Origin: Flavobacterium sp. NRK F7
GTDB lineage: Bacteria; Bacteroidota; Bacteroidia; Flavobacteriales; Flavobacteriaceae
Length of the DNA stretch: 64,000 bases
Reading direction: 5' to 3'
NCBI RefSeq assembly: GCF_024054195.1
Contig: NZ_JAMXLB010000001.1
Span: 3,302,737 to 3,366,736 of the forward strand
Below, piece after piece: positions 52,170-61,930 of this stretch. The first letter of the stretch is position 1, and every line of letters begins with the position of its first letter. The notes beneath the pieces were generated by a model, which searched no databases, was not told the DNA's origin, and worked only from the letters and a program-made list of their open reading frames with translations. Made by a program: the position numbers and the translations under genes.

Positions 52170-53490
52170 TACTTAATTTTATGCGTATAAGAGATAATCC
52201 ATAAACAAAAGCTGGAGCCGCTAATCGCATGGCTGCATGATTAATGGTTAGCAACCAAAATATAAAAAAGGATAAAGCAAAAATGTTTTGTCTATTCATA
52301 AAGAAAAAAAGTAAAGGTGTTATAAATAAAATTAACAAACCTATAATTCCTAACACGCCATGCTCTGCGAGCATTCTTGATATTTCATTATGAGAAGCGG
52401 CTTCAATTCCAGTTAACATCTCTCTATACTCTTTGTTTTTACCGACACCTACACCTGTTATTGGGTTCTCATAAAACATTAACAACTCCGATTCTATTAA
52501 TGTCTCTCTACCTGTTAATTTACTTCTCTTTTCTTTTCCACTTGCATCCTGATTAGCGTATCTCTTATCAATTAAACCTCCAGTTGCTACTGAACTATAA
52601 GTCCATATGCCTAAAGCTAAAAAGGAACCTACTAATACCATCACTACAACCCTCATTTTTGCTTTAGAATTGACCAAAGTAAAAGTAATTAAAACTAAAA
52701 GTAATATCATTCCAACACCCACATAAACACCTCCTCTAGAAAAAGTTATGATGCCTCTAAAAGAAACAACAACTAAAAGGAAAAGAGTAATAATTTTATC
52801 TGTTTTCGTTTTTGAAAAAATATAAAAAATAGTAAAATATATAAAAATGCCAAACCCTAAAATTGTCGACATTTGATTAGGACCAAACCCTCCAGAAGTA
52901 CTATGATTCGATTCGGTACCTGTAATTACAGAACGTATATCTGGAGCATAGAAAATTAAATAAACCACAATAGATAATATAGGTAATCCAAACGCTATAA
53001 ATATTTTTTTTATTTCCGAAAAAGTAACCACTCTACCCATACAATACAAAGCGGAGAAACCAAGACATACAGGACCAGAAATATTAAACGCTATTGCTTT
53101 TCTAATATTAGTATCAAAGCTTAACGTATGAATTCCATAAAAAACACCTGGTATTAATAAAACTATGAAAATTAGATAAATCATACTCGCTTTATAGGTC
53201 TTTTTATACAAAATACCCAAAAACATTAATAAAATAATATTGTATTTGCCATATTCGTTAATGTACATTCCGTTAGTCATTCTCAAAAAAACTTCCACAC
53301 CAACAATGTAAGCACTTACAATAAGAACCTCATTGTTCTTATTTTTGTTTTTAATAACGATACCATAACCTAACAAAAGAATTATCAAGCTAAAAATTTT
53401 TGCTAAAAAAGGAATAGCAAAAATTATTGCACCTAAAACAGCATGAAATCCTAATAATAAGAGATAATAATTTTTACTTTTCTTAAACAC
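52135..53490 (-). CDS. O-antigen ligase/polymerase-like membrane protein
   Basis: A protein of 451 residues with about eleven hydrophobic segments and one larger periplasmic loop (about 310-380). That loop carries NPITGVGVGKNKEYREML and AASHNEISRMLAEHGVLGI, which match the Wzy_C/O-antigen-ligase motif with the conserved H-N-E. It either polymerises repeat units (Wzy-like) or ligates them; sequence alone does not decide. It lies in the middle of the glycan cluster, overlapping the GT4 gene after it. Confidence 0.85.
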   Translation of the reverse strand: MFKKSKNYYLLLLGFHAVLGAIIFAIPFLAKIFSLIILLLGYGIVIKNKNKNNEVLIVSAYIVGVEVFLRMTNGMYINEYGKYNIILLMFLGILYKKTYKASMIYLIFIVLLIPGVFYGIHTLSFDTNIRKAIAFNISGPVCLGFSALYCMGRVVTFSEIKKIFIAFGLPILSIVVYLIFYAPDIRSVITGTESNHSTSGGFGPNQMSTILGFGIFIYFTIFYIFSKTKTDKIITLFLLVVVSFRGIITFSRGGVYVGVGMILLLVLITFTLVNSKAKMRVVVMVLVGSFLALGIWTYSSVATGGLIDKRYANQDASGKEKRSKLTGRETLIESELLMFYENPITGVGVGKNKEYREMLTGIEAASHNEISRMLAEHGVLGIIGLLILFITPLLFFFMNRQNIFALSFFIFWLLTINHAAMRLAAPAFVYGLSLIRIKLSNEDEEPTVHRE

Positions 53491-53505
53491 TTTAACTTTT
53501 CTTAT

Positions 53506-54375
53506 TTATTTTAAATATTTTGCAAACTCTATCGAACATTTCCGCCTTCCAATTTGATTAACATGAATATTATCATAAAACATTTCCTCGCCAATAAGGA
53601 AATTGGATTGATCAATTATACTATCATCATGAATTTTTAATTCTGTTTTGAATATTGGAGAAATGTAAGTTCTTAATTTAATATTATTTTGAGAACAAAA
53701 CTCTTTAATTTTAAAATAAAATGGATTATTAATAACAACATCTATTTTATCCATTTCTAATTTATAAGGCTTACCATTATTTGGATAAGAGAAATTACCT
53801 TTTTGATCAAAACGATTTCTTTTTTTAGGGTCAAAAAAACTTAAAATTGATGGATAGAAAATTTCAGTATTGTAATAACTCACTCCTATAATTGGAAAAT
53901 ATCTGGAAAAAGACAAGGGTTTAAATGTTTTTGTTTCCAACTCATTGTAATAATCAAACACATAATCTTCCTGAACGTAAGGAAGAAAACGATAATCATT
54001 ATTATTTAATTTTGGATTCTTATTTTTTAAATCCCAAGGCGTAACTGCTAAAACCAAACATTTCGTACTCTTATTTGAAGCTTTAAAATGCTGTAGCATT
54101 AAAAAATGAGAATTTAAAGAGGTGTCATCCATACTGATATTCAAGCCTTTTTTATTTGTAATGGAATCAATCAATTTCGTATCTAAAGTTGTGAGTCCTG
54201 TACTCGATCCTAATACAACATAATCAAAATTTGTATCAATTACAGTATTTTTAACGAATTCAGGTTTATAAAAATTCGATTTACCTAAAATTTGCAAACT
54301 CAGAAATGCGATACCATTGAAAAGCAATAAACTCATCAATACATAAAATGCTATTTTTTTTATAAACTGTTTCAT
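53506..54375 (-). CDS. SGNH-hydrolase-like membrane-anchored protein, MBOAT partner
   Basis: A protein of 289 residues. One N-terminal membrane helix (about 8-30) is followed by an extracytoplasmic domain with DYVVLGSSTGLTTLDTKLID (G-S-S-T as the nucleophile block) and the end motif MFYDNIHVNQIGRRKCSIEF (D-x-x-H catalytic pair). This is the DltD/AlgX-like SGNH pattern. It starts one base after the MBOAT stop, so it should finish transfer of acyl groups onto the glycan outside the cytoplasm. The protein is quite diverged, so the family call rests on these two motifs and the neighbour. Confidence 0.72.
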   Translation of the reverse strand: MKQFIKKIAFYVLMSLLLFNGIAFLSLQILGKSNFYKPEFVKNTVIDTNFDYVVLGSSTGLTTLDTKLIDSITNKKGLNISMDDTSLNSHFLMLQHFKASNKSTKCLVLAVTPWDLKNKNPKLNNNDYRFLPYVQEDYVFDYYNELETKTFKPLSFSRYFPIIGVSYYNTEIFYPSILSFFDPKKRNRFDQKGNFSYPNNGKPYKLEMDKIDVVINNPFYFKIKEFCSQNNIKLRTYISPIFKTELKIHDDSIIDQSNFLIGEEMFYDNIHVNQIGRRKCSIEFAKYLK

Positions 54376-54376
54376 A

Positions 54377-55804
54377 TCAAAATTGAAAATATATAAAAGA
54401 CAATTGATTGCGATAAACCCCCATAAATAAAAGCATTGCCACTAGTAAAAAAAGCATTCCTTTAGACAAAACGATTTCTCCATTATATTTTTTCAAAAAA
54501 CACCATTCTAATAACAGCAATGTAAAAGATGAAACAAATACTATTGCTGACAATAAGATATATTTAGCGTTTTTAATGTAAAACTGAATGCTAATGGAAT
54601 CGAATTGAAGCATTCTATGTAAATAATCAAATGCAATTGAAACTGAATCAGCCCTAAAAAATATCCATGCTAAAGATACTAGTAAAAACGTAAGAATGAT
54701 TTTTGGAAAATCTTTATAACTATAACCTACATTGGATAAATTCCTTCTATTTTTATTGACCAATAACAATGGAATAAATAAAAAAGCGTGCAAGCCTCCC
54801 CACATAATAAAAGTCCAATTAGCACCATGCCAAAATCCGCTAACCAGAAAAATGACAAACACATTTCTAATCTGATACCATTTAGATCCTTTACTACCGC
54901 CTAAAGGAATATATAAATAATCTCTAAACCATGAGGACAAAGAAATATGCCATCTTCTCCAAAAGTCGGCAATATCTTTGGCAAAATAGGGAAAATTAAA
55001 ATTTTTCAATAATTCAATTCCAAATAATTTAGAAGTTCCAATTGCTATATCAGAATAGCCACTAAAATCACCATAAATTTGGAAAGCAAATAAAAAACTT
55101 CCAATCCATAATTCAACAGCTGTAAAATTAGTATGATTTTCAAACAATTGATTTACAAAAAATGCACAATTATCAGCAACTACCACTTTTTTAAACAATC
55201 CAAATAGGATTAATTTAATTCCTTGAATTCCTTGTTCATACTGAAAAAAACGTTTTATTTTCACTTGTGGTAATAAATGCGTTGCTCTTTCAATAGGTCC
55301 AGCTACCAATAAAGGAAAATAGCTCACAAAAAGAGAATAATCAATAAAGTTTTTTTCTGGTTGTATCCTTTTGTAGTAAATATCAATTACATAAGACAAC
55401 CCGTGAAACGTATAAAAAGAGATTCCTACTGGCAAAACTAATTGTAATAAATAAGGATGCACTTCTAAACCAAAACCCTGAACGAATTCTGTAAAAGAAG
55501 AAACAAAAAAATCATAGTATTTAAATACACCTAAAAAACCTAAATTTATACTTATAGTTAACCACAACCAAAATCTTCTTTTGGTTTTCGATTCATATTT
55601 ACCCATCATTATACCACTAGTATAATCCAAAATAGTAGAAAAAATTAATAAAAATAAGAAGCGCCAATCCCAACATGAATAAAAATAATAACTAGCTAAA
55701 ATTAATATTGTGTTTTGAGTTTTTTTGGATTGGTTAAACACAAACCAATACAGCAAAAAAACAATTGGAAGAAAAATGGCAAATGTTACTGAATTAAAAA
55801 ACAT
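54377..55804 (-). CDS. MBOAT-family O-acyltransferase (AlgI-like)
   Basis: A protein of 475 residues with about ten to twelve hydrophobic segments. Landmarks are SYFPLLVAGPIERATHLLPQ, FWRRWHISLSSWFRDYLYIP, LGGSKGSKW, and the catalytic-His region VSGFWHGANWTFIMWGGLHA. AlgI-like proteins bring acetyl groups across the membrane for polysaccharide O-acetylation with an SGNH partner, which is the next gene here. The likely target is the glycan built by this cluster (inference). Confidence 0.93.
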   Translation of the reverse strand: MFFNSVTFAIFLPIVFLLYWFVFNQSKKTQNTILILASYYFYSCWDWRFLFLLIFSTILDYTSGIMMGKYESKTKRRFWLWLTISINLGFLGVFKYYDFFVSSFTEFVQGFGLEVHPYLLQLVLPVGISFYTFHGLSYVIDIYYKRIQPEKNFIDYSLFVSYFPLLVAGPIERATHLLPQVKIKRFFQYEQGIQGIKLILFGLFKKVVVADNCAFFVNQLFENHTNFTAVELWIGSFLFAFQIYGDFSGYSDIAIGTSKLFGIELLKNFNFPYFAKDIADFWRRWHISLSSWFRDYLYIPLGGSKGSKWYQIRNVFVIFLVSGFWHGANWTFIMWGGLHAFLFIPLLLVNKNRRNLSNVGYSYKDFPKIILTFLLVSLAWIFFRADSVSIAFDYLHRMLQFDSISIQFYIKNAKYILLSAIVFVSSFTLLLLEWCFLKKYNGEIVLSKGMLFLLVAMLLFMGVYRNQLSFIYFQF

Positions 55805-55809
55805 AATGC

Positions 55810-56829
55810 TTATTTTATTGAAGATTGAAGAATAGCAGTAATCGTCTTTACTACTTTTTTATCACTATACTCATTCAATACTAATTCCCTATTCTTTTCT
55901 AGATTATTTCTTTTATTTTCAATAATCGAAAGTTTCATAGCTTCTATACTCATTATTTTTTCTATATTCCCATTTTTAACCCATTCCTCAAGACTTTCGT
56001 GATATAATGCTAAAACACTTGTTCCAGCTGCAAAAGCTTCTAAAAAAACATTAGGAGTTCCTTCTAAGATTGAAGTTGAAATTAAATAATCCGCTTCATA
56101 TAAATAAGGTCTTACATCATCAACATTTTCTAAAAACTGAATAGGCAAATCATTCGATTGTTTCTTTAAATCTTCCATTAAATAACCTTCACCAAGAATT
56201 TTAGCGTCAACATTAAACCTTGCAGCAACCAATAATGAAACAAGACGTATAAATAAATGGGGTTGTTTAACTTCTTTTAAACTTCCAATAAATACTAAAT
56301 TGACAGTATTATTACTCAATTTAGGCTTATATTCAAAATGAGATGCATCTATTATATTTGGCACCAATTTTAATTCTTTTACATAAAATATTTTTTTACA
56401 ATTCTGTATCGCGTTTTTCGAATTTGCAATAATGATTTTAGGAAAAAAATAATGCAACCAAGAAAAGAATCCATTGGCTTCTTTTTCAGCTTTACCATTA
56501 CTTCTTATGGAGCCTATACTAAAAACTCCTAAAAACATTCCTATTAAGCCTACATACAAACCCGTGTAAAAATGAAAACCATAAATAATATCTGGCTTGA
56601 AACTCTTGGCAACTTTAAATATCCTATATAATTTAGAGAACTTATTGGATGTATTTTTTATACTTTCAACAGTAATTCCAAGTGTTCTAATTTCATTCTC
56701 GTAAAACTCTCCCGATGTTAAACAAATTACTTTAATTTCATAATTTTTGTTCAACAATCTACACAAATAATACAATTGTTTTTCCGCTCCTCCTCTGCCT
56801 AAAGTTCCTGCTAAAAATAATATTCTCAT
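55810..56829 (-). CDS. GT4-family glycosyltransferase
   Basis: A protein of 339 residues. The start MRILFLAGTLGRGGAEKQLY, with GRGGAEKQ, is typical of GT4 enzymes. The donor domain has NLVFIGSLKEVKQPHLFIRL, AKILGEGYLMEDL and the E-x7-E region ILEGTPNVFLEAFAAGTSVL. It is cytoplasmic or membrane-associated; donor and linkage are unknown. It is tightly packed with neighbours (3 and 5 base gaps). Confidence 0.9.
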   Translation of the reverse strand: MRILFLAGTLGRGGAEKQLYYLCRLLNKNYEIKVICLTSGEFYENEIRTLGITVESIKNTSNKFSKLYRIFKVAKSFKPDIIYGFHFYTGLYVGLIGMFLGVFSIGSIRSNGKAEKEANGFFSWLHYFFPKIIIANSKNAIQNCKKIFYVKELKLVPNIIDASHFEYKPKLSNNTVNLVFIGSLKEVKQPHLFIRLVSLLVAARFNVDAKILGEGYLMEDLKKQSNDLPIQFLENVDDVRPYLYEADYLISTSILEGTPNVFLEAFAAGTSVLALYHESLEEWVKNGNIEKIMSIEAMKLSIIENKRNNLEKNRELVLNEYSDKKVVKTITAILQSSIK

Positions 56830-56832
56830 GAG

Positions 56833-57990
56833 TTAAATACGATTTAATTTAACATTCCATGCTTTTTCCAAATGCAAACCTATTTCATTAGCCCAAGCTT
56901 CTAAAGTAAATTGCTTTGAATAGGCAATTGCATTTTTACTCATTTCAGAAAGTTTATTTGTATCAGAAAGTAATAAATTGATACTTTTAATAACATTCTC
57001 AGCATTTCTCTCTTCTAGTAATGCTCCCGATTTTGAATCTATAATCATTTGGCCTAAAACAGATACTGGTGTGGTTATTACAAGTAATCCTTGACTCATT
57101 GCTTCTAAAACTACTTTTGGAAATCCTTCTGAAGCAGTTGGGTAAATAAAGAAATTATTTTTTTGCAAGACTTTTAAAACTTCCTCGTGATTTAATTTAC
57201 CATAAAAACGAACTTGTTCCTCAACTTGCATTTCAATCGCATAACGCTTAAGTTCCTCTAAATAACTACCATCACCGACTACATCAAACGTAAAATTTAT
57301 TCCTTTTTCTTTCATTTTATATAGGGCTTCAATGACAATTTCAGTACCTTTACCTCTTTCTTGTCGACAGACTATACAACAACGAAATGGATTATCCCAA
57401 TTTCTTTTGGTGTCAAAACTTTCAATTTCTTGCAAAGTAAGACTACTTGAAAAAATCCATTGTATATGCTTGTTTTTTAGGGAAGGCGATTCTTTTGATC
57501 CTCCTGTTGTTAAAAAAACCTTTTTTCCTCCAGCAAATTTCTCCATGTACCAATGCCAAAATTGTTCTGCTTTTGTGCGCTGTACAAACCAGTTTCCACA
57601 ATGTCTAATGTACAAAGGTTTCTGGAACAAATGGGCGAGCATAAAACCAATTGTCCCTATATTGCTTGGAATTGGTGCGTGAATAGCATCACATTTCATA
57701 ATCTCATAAATGAATTTTGGCAAATAAAACAAAAGCCAAAAAGGCATAAATAACTTGTTGAACATTCCTCTTTTGATCCAAACATTAACGGGTAAAATGG
57801 TAATGGTATTATTCGTAAAAAACACTTCTCCCTTTGGCATTCTATCAATTTGAGGAACTATAATTCTTGTTTCATCAAACAATTTAGACAAATAATCCAT
57901 ATGCATGGCAAAGCCTCCATCTGTAGCCCATTTTGTAGGTGATGCATCACTTTCCCAACATTCTTTATGTGAAAAAACTAATAATCTCAT
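56833..57990 (-). CDS. GT4-family glycosyltransferase
   Basis: A protein of 385 residues. The N-terminal part carries LVFSHKECWESDASPTKWAT, a start also seen in GT4 proteins of flavobacterial glycan clusters. The donor domain has FRCCIVCRQERGKGTEIVIE, FDVVGDGSYLEELKRYA and PTASEGFPKVVLEAMSQGLL with the catalytic Glu pair. It should transfer one sugar of the repeat unit. Its start abuts the stop of the upstream glycosyltransferase gene with no gap. Confidence 0.9.
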   Translation of the reverse strand: MRLLVFSHKECWESDASPTKWATDGGFAMHMDYLSKLFDETRIIVPQIDRMPKGEVFFTNNTITILPVNVWIKRGMFNKLFMPFWLLFYLPKFIYEIMKCDAIHAPIPSNIGTIGFMLAHLFQKPLYIRHCGNWFVQRTKAEQFWHWYMEKFAGGKKVFLTTGGSKESPSLKNKHIQWIFSSSLTLQEIESFDTKRNWDNPFRCCIVCRQERGKGTEIVIEALYKMKEKGINFTFDVVGDGSYLEELKRYAIEMQVEEQVRFYGKLNHEEVLKVLQKNNFFIYPTASEGFPKVVLEAMSQGLLVITTPVSVLGQMIIDSKSGALLEERNAENVIKSINLLLSDTNKLSEMSKNAIAYSKQFTLEAWANEIGLHLEKAWNVKLNRI

Positions 57991-59199
57991 TTAATCAACC
58001 ATTTGTATTAAATCGGATGCAAACTTTAAATAGGTCTTTTCAAAAGTAAACTCCTCTTCAATTATATTTTTTGCATTTTTTGCAATTTGGGTACGTAAAT
58101 CTACCTGTTGCAAGGCTATCTGAATATCTTTCTCCCAAACGCTACGCGAAATAAGTACATTTTCTTTATCTATAAAACCCATTCCCCAAACCGCATCTTC
58201 AGTAGTTAAAATAGGGATTTCATAATGCATTAACTCTATTAATCTACTTCTGAAACCATACTTCCCTTCAAAAGGAATTACTGCTAAATCTACACCTTTA
58301 AAAGCCTCTTCTAAATTTTCAACAAACCCTAACATAGTAATTCCCTTTTTTTCAGCAATATAACCTTTTAAAAAAGAAGGTGCATTAGAACCCACTATTA
58401 TTAAATGAATTTCAATTTCTTTTATCTTTTCAATAGCTTGAATTACCTGCAAAGCAGCTTGTGAATTTCGAATACTACTCAATCCGCCATAATAAACAAC
58501 AGTATACTGGTTTGGTATTTCTTTTTTCACACGCGTAGTTATAATAGGCTTGAGTTTAATTCCCATTGGAAAATAATAAATTTTTTGGTTAGGGAATTTT
58601 CTTTTAAGAATCTTTTCTTCTTCTTTATTAATCGCAATTACTACATTAAAATTCTCTTTTAAGGCTATTTCAAATTCTAAATGAGTATATCTTTTAATTA
58701 AAAAAGATTGGTATATTTTGGGGAACCACTTTTTTTTACGAATAAATTCTGTAAAGGAATTCAATAAGATGTTATGTGTATCACAAATGACAAATATCCC
58801 TCTATTTTTGAGTCTTTTCGCTAATTTATATAAATGCCAATATTCAAAAAGTACCACATCAAATTTAGTTGCCAATTCATTTTCAATCCCATCAAATAAA
58901 AACGGAATGGAAAAATTAGATTCTTTACCATAACCTAAATAAGGTAAAAATTTAAATAAAAAAGCGACAAGCCAATTTGGCTTTTTATTTTTCACATAAA
59001 CAATTGAAATTCTTTTATTTACAGAGCGTAAAACTTCTATTTTATCTGAATAACTTTTATTTTCATGTAATGTAAAAATGGTTAGCTCTTCCCATTCATA
59101 AGCTAACGCCAATAAGGTATTATAGACACGCTCTACTTGTCCGCTTCCTTTTGAAAACGGATTAACATGACTAACAATAGCTATTCGCTTACTTTTCAT
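57991..59199 (-). CDS. GT4-like glycosyltransferase
   Basis: About 402 residues from the ATG at 59199 (MKSKRIAIVSHVNPFSKGSG); a TTG five codons earlier is less likely. The early FSKGSGQVERVYNTLLAL fits a GT4 acceptor loop. The donor domain has YTVVYYGGLSSIRNSQAALQ, IHLIIVGSNAPSF and a C-terminal EGKYGFRSRLIELMHYEIPI region. It overlaps the next upstream gene by 11 bases. Donor and acceptor are unknown. Confidence 0.83.
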   Translation of the reverse strand: MKSKRIAIVSHVNPFSKGSGQVERVYNTLLALAYEWEELTIFTLHENKSYSDKIEVLRSVNKRISIVYVKNKKPNWLVAFLFKFLPYLGYGKESNFSIPFLFDGIENELATKFDVVLFEYWHLYKLAKRLKNRGIFVICDTHNILLNSFTEFIRKKKWFPKIYQSFLIKRYTHLEFEIALKENFNVVIAINKEEEKILKRKFPNQKIYYFPMGIKLKPIITTRVKKEIPNQYTVVYYGGLSSIRNSQAALQVIQAIEKIKEIEIHLIIVGSNAPSFLKGYIAEKKGITMLGFVENLEEAFKGVDLAVIPFEGKYGFRSRLIELMHYEIPILTTEDAVWGMGFIDKENVLISRSVWEKDIQIALQQVDLRTQIAKNAKNIIEEEFTFEKTYLKFASDLIQMVD

Positions 59200-60574
59200 T
59201 ATGAATAGTAACAATTACACTTACAAAATTTTCCTTTACACTTTGACTTAAATTATTTTCAAAAAAATCAGCTATGAGTTTTTGTCTTTCTATACCATAT
59301 TCTTCAGGGTTTTCAATAGCATTTTTCAATAATTTTTTCAAATGTGCTTCATTAATTGCTACTTGAACGGCTCCACTTTCAACGATAGGTTTATAATGAT
59401 CAAAACTATAAAAGCGCGTGTAATTATAAGGATAAATATTTTTATCAGGTGGATTATATCCTACATTGATTGCAGGCTTATTTAACATGCATAATTCTAA
59501 AGAAACTGTTGATGCCACATTAATTCCTGCAATAGCATTTTTCATTAAACTTACAAAAAATTCTTGATCACTTATTAAAGGAGTTTGAAAATTAGGTTCC
59601 CAATCTACTTCAGGAATAAGAATATCTTTTCTTCTTGTTTTTAATTCACTAAATACGGAAGCTGTATCTTTTGCGTAGGTTCTAACTACAAGTTTTATTT
59701 CTGGTTGTATGGAATAAATAATATCGGCAATTCGCTCTACTACATAAGGCTCATAAGGCATATGATGACTCATTCCAGAAGAATATAAAAAATATTTATC
59801 CTCTAAATTAAGCCCGAGTTTTTCATACAATTCATTTTTAGACAAACATTTATCCTTATCAAAATGATTGATAAATTGAGGAGTCCCAGTTACAATTACC
59901 TGACTTTTTTTAACATGAGGATAAATTGTATGAAAATCATTTTTAATTTTTGAATTCCATGCAAAATAAAAATCATATCTCGGCACAACGCGTCCTTGCG
60001 AAGTAAGATTATCCCATGAATATAAAAAGGTGGCGGTCTTTATATTTAAATTATTAGCGGCATAAACTAACGGCAATGCAATTCGCGCATGCGAGTGAGA
60101 AGTATTAAAAACCAAATCAAATTTATTTTCTAATAAAAATTTCTGATATTCCAATACTTGCTTTTCTTTACTCGCAAGCCATGCATCAATTTTTTCAGCC
60201 CATTGTAGGGTTTTACGATGTGCTAATAAAACCGCAATGCTTTTCTTGATTCTTCTAATAATTTTTTTCTTAATAGAATTCGCTTCCACATCTCTCATTT
60301 CCCATCGCACTTTAGCAGCTTCTGACCACATATAACGATTGTGAGCCAAATCAAAAATTTCAAAGAAAATTTTATATCTATAAGAAAATTTTTCTGTTTT
60401 TAACTCGTATAGTTGATTTGAATTTTCAGCCAATAATTTCCAAATAGTCTCATTGGGCTTAACAGCATAAAGTGTTACATGAAAGTATTTCATTATATCT
60501 TTAACAATACCAGTGTAGATAAAGTTTCGTATGGTTTCTCCTCGAGGTAATATGATTAAAATTTGGGGTTTCAT
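59189..60574 (-). CDS. Predicted GT-B-like surface-carbohydrate protein
   Basis: A protein of 461 residues without signal peptide. The opening PQILIILPRGETIRNFIYTG and the central VVPRYDFYFAWNSKIKNDFH, VIVTGTPQFINHF and later NVASTVSLELCMLNKPAINV give the two-domain shape of GT-B proteins related to CDP-glycerol transferases and UDP-GlcNAc epimerase-like enzymes. The second half would bind a nucleotide-linked donor. The specific reaction is unknown. It is packed in the cluster with gaps or overlaps of a few bases. Confidence 0.65.
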   Translation of the reverse strand: MKPQILIILPRGETIRNFIYTGIVKDIMKYFHVTLYAVKPNETIWKLLAENSNQLYELKTEKFSYRYKIFFEIFDLAHNRYMWSEAAKVRWEMRDVEANSIKKKIIRRIKKSIAVLLAHRKTLQWAEKIDAWLASKEKQVLEYQKFLLENKFDLVFNTSHSHARIALPLVYAANNLNIKTATFLYSWDNLTSQGRVVPRYDFYFAWNSKIKNDFHTIYPHVKKSQVIVTGTPQFINHFDKDKCLSKNELYEKLGLNLEDKYFLYSSGMSHHMPYEPYVVERIADIIYSIQPEIKLVVRTYAKDTASVFSELKTRRKDILIPEVDWEPNFQTPLISDQEFFVSLMKNAIAGINVASTVSLELCMLNKPAINVGYNPPDKNIYPYNYTRFYSFDHYKPIVESGAVQVAINEAHLKKLLKNAIENPEEYGIERQKLIADFFENNLSQSVKENFVSVIVTIHNEK

Positions 60575-60577
60575 TGT

Positions 60578-61930
60578 TTATACAAAATCATTAAGCTTAT
60601 TGTAAAATTCATGAACTTCATTTGGTTCAATATTTACTTCGTTACTATTATTTTTTTTCTTTCTAAAAAGTCTTTTAATATAAACCTTTGGCCTTAATGA
60701 GGTTTTTCTATCGAGCCTTAAGAAATCTTTGACTCTATTCATGAATCTAGTGTCTACTTCTTTTCGATATTTGAGTAAATTATTTTCAAGGTTTGTTTGA
60801 TCCGTTTCATTCCATTTTTCGAGTATCATTACAATTTCATCAGCAACCCTTTTATATGCGAGGCCATCTAATTTGCCAAATATACCTTCTAAAAAAATGG
60901 TCACATTATCTACATTCCAATTTTGATATTCTTTACTTTTTATAAATGCATCTAACTCTTCTAAATTATTGATTAAGTAGGAATAATCAAGATGTTCTTT
61001 ATAAGTTTTGCTATTGTAATCGGCATCATCTAATTGAACAACTGGTTTCCCTAACAACCAAGATTCTAAAGCTGTAGTACAATTTCTCTGAATTACTAAA
61101 TTACTATATTGCAAAAAAGGTCTCACATTCTCATTACTAATTAATTTAATATTGTTAACTCCTTCGAAAACTGTTTCATAATTTGAAATATATGCTTCAG
61201 AAGGATGTGATTTGTAAAAGAAAACTATTTCTGGATTGGATACTGCTAGTTTTTTAATGATAGTTGTATGATTTCTAAACTGCTTTTGATTATCATCATA
61301 AAAATTACGAATAATTTCATCTGAAAAATTAGCTTTCTTTTTATATCTTGAATAAAATTTTTCAAAACTATATCCTTGATAAGGAGTAGTAGACATATAG
61401 GTTATAATCTCCTTATAATCTTGTAAATCATATTTTTTTATAAAATCCAATTTACTAAATCCAAATGAAGACAAACTGGTATTGGTTAAAAAATCGAACC
61501 TTGGACTTCCAGTGACAATCATTTTTTGAGAAAACTCATCTGAATAATCTAAATCCTTTACACGCTTTACCATTTGGTTGTTCCAGACTAAGTACTTTGT
61601 TACGTTTAATTTATCGGCATTTGGATGACCAAAGATTTTGTCGAAACTAGAAATGTCTTTGTAATACCCTTCTGTAAAGAGTAATACAACTTTAACACCA
61701 ACCGAGTTTGCCCAAAAAGCAAGTTCTTTTTTATGATCCCATACCAAATGATCCATAACTAATACGGCCGGCTTTAGTTTTTCAATCTCTTGTTTCACAG
61801 AATAGCCATGAATAAATTGAGATTCTACCGCATAATTTTTATACAAATAATAGCCTACTAGAGCATTCCCTTCAAAATCTCTTGCTTTATATGTTGTTAT
61901 AAAAAGTACTTTTTTTTCAGATAAATTCAT
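60578..61930 (-). CDS. Predicted surface-carbohydrate biosynthesis protein (GT-B-like)
   Basis: A protein of 450 residues. Characteristic segments are KKVLFITTYKARDFEGNALV, VLVMDHLVWDHKKELAFWAN, EIVFFYKSHPSEAYISNYET and NLVIQRNCTTALESWLLGKP. The K-S-H-P-S-E and C-T-T-A-L-E-S pattern is shared with proteins annotated as surface carbohydrate biosynthesis proteins, and with CDP-glycerol transferase-like enzymes. Its place just after pseI suggests it could transfer the nonulosonic acid, but no direct evidence shows this. It overlaps pseI by four bases. The C-terminus is basic. Confidence 0.65.
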   Translation of the reverse strand: MNLSEKKVLFITTYKARDFEGNALVGYYLYKNYAVESQFIHGYSVKQEIEKLKPAVLVMDHLVWDHKKELAFWANSVGVKVVLLFTEGYYKDISSFDKIFGHPNADKLNVTKYLVWNNQMVKRVKDLDYSDEFSQKMIVTGSPRFDFLTNTSLSSFGFSKLDFIKKYDLQDYKEIITYMSTTPYQGYSFEKFYSRYKKKANFSDEIIRNFYDDNQKQFRNHTTIIKKLAVSNPEIVFFYKSHPSEAYISNYETVFEGVNNIKLISNENVRPFLQYSNLVIQRNCTTALESWLLGKPVVQLDDADYNSKTYKEHLDYSYLINNLEELDAFIKSKEYQNWNVDNVTIFLEGIFGKLDGLAYKRVADEIVMILEKWNETDQTNLENNLLKYRKEVDTRFMNRVKDFLRLDRKTSLRPKVYIKRLFRKKKNNSNEVNIEPNEVHEFYNKLNDFV

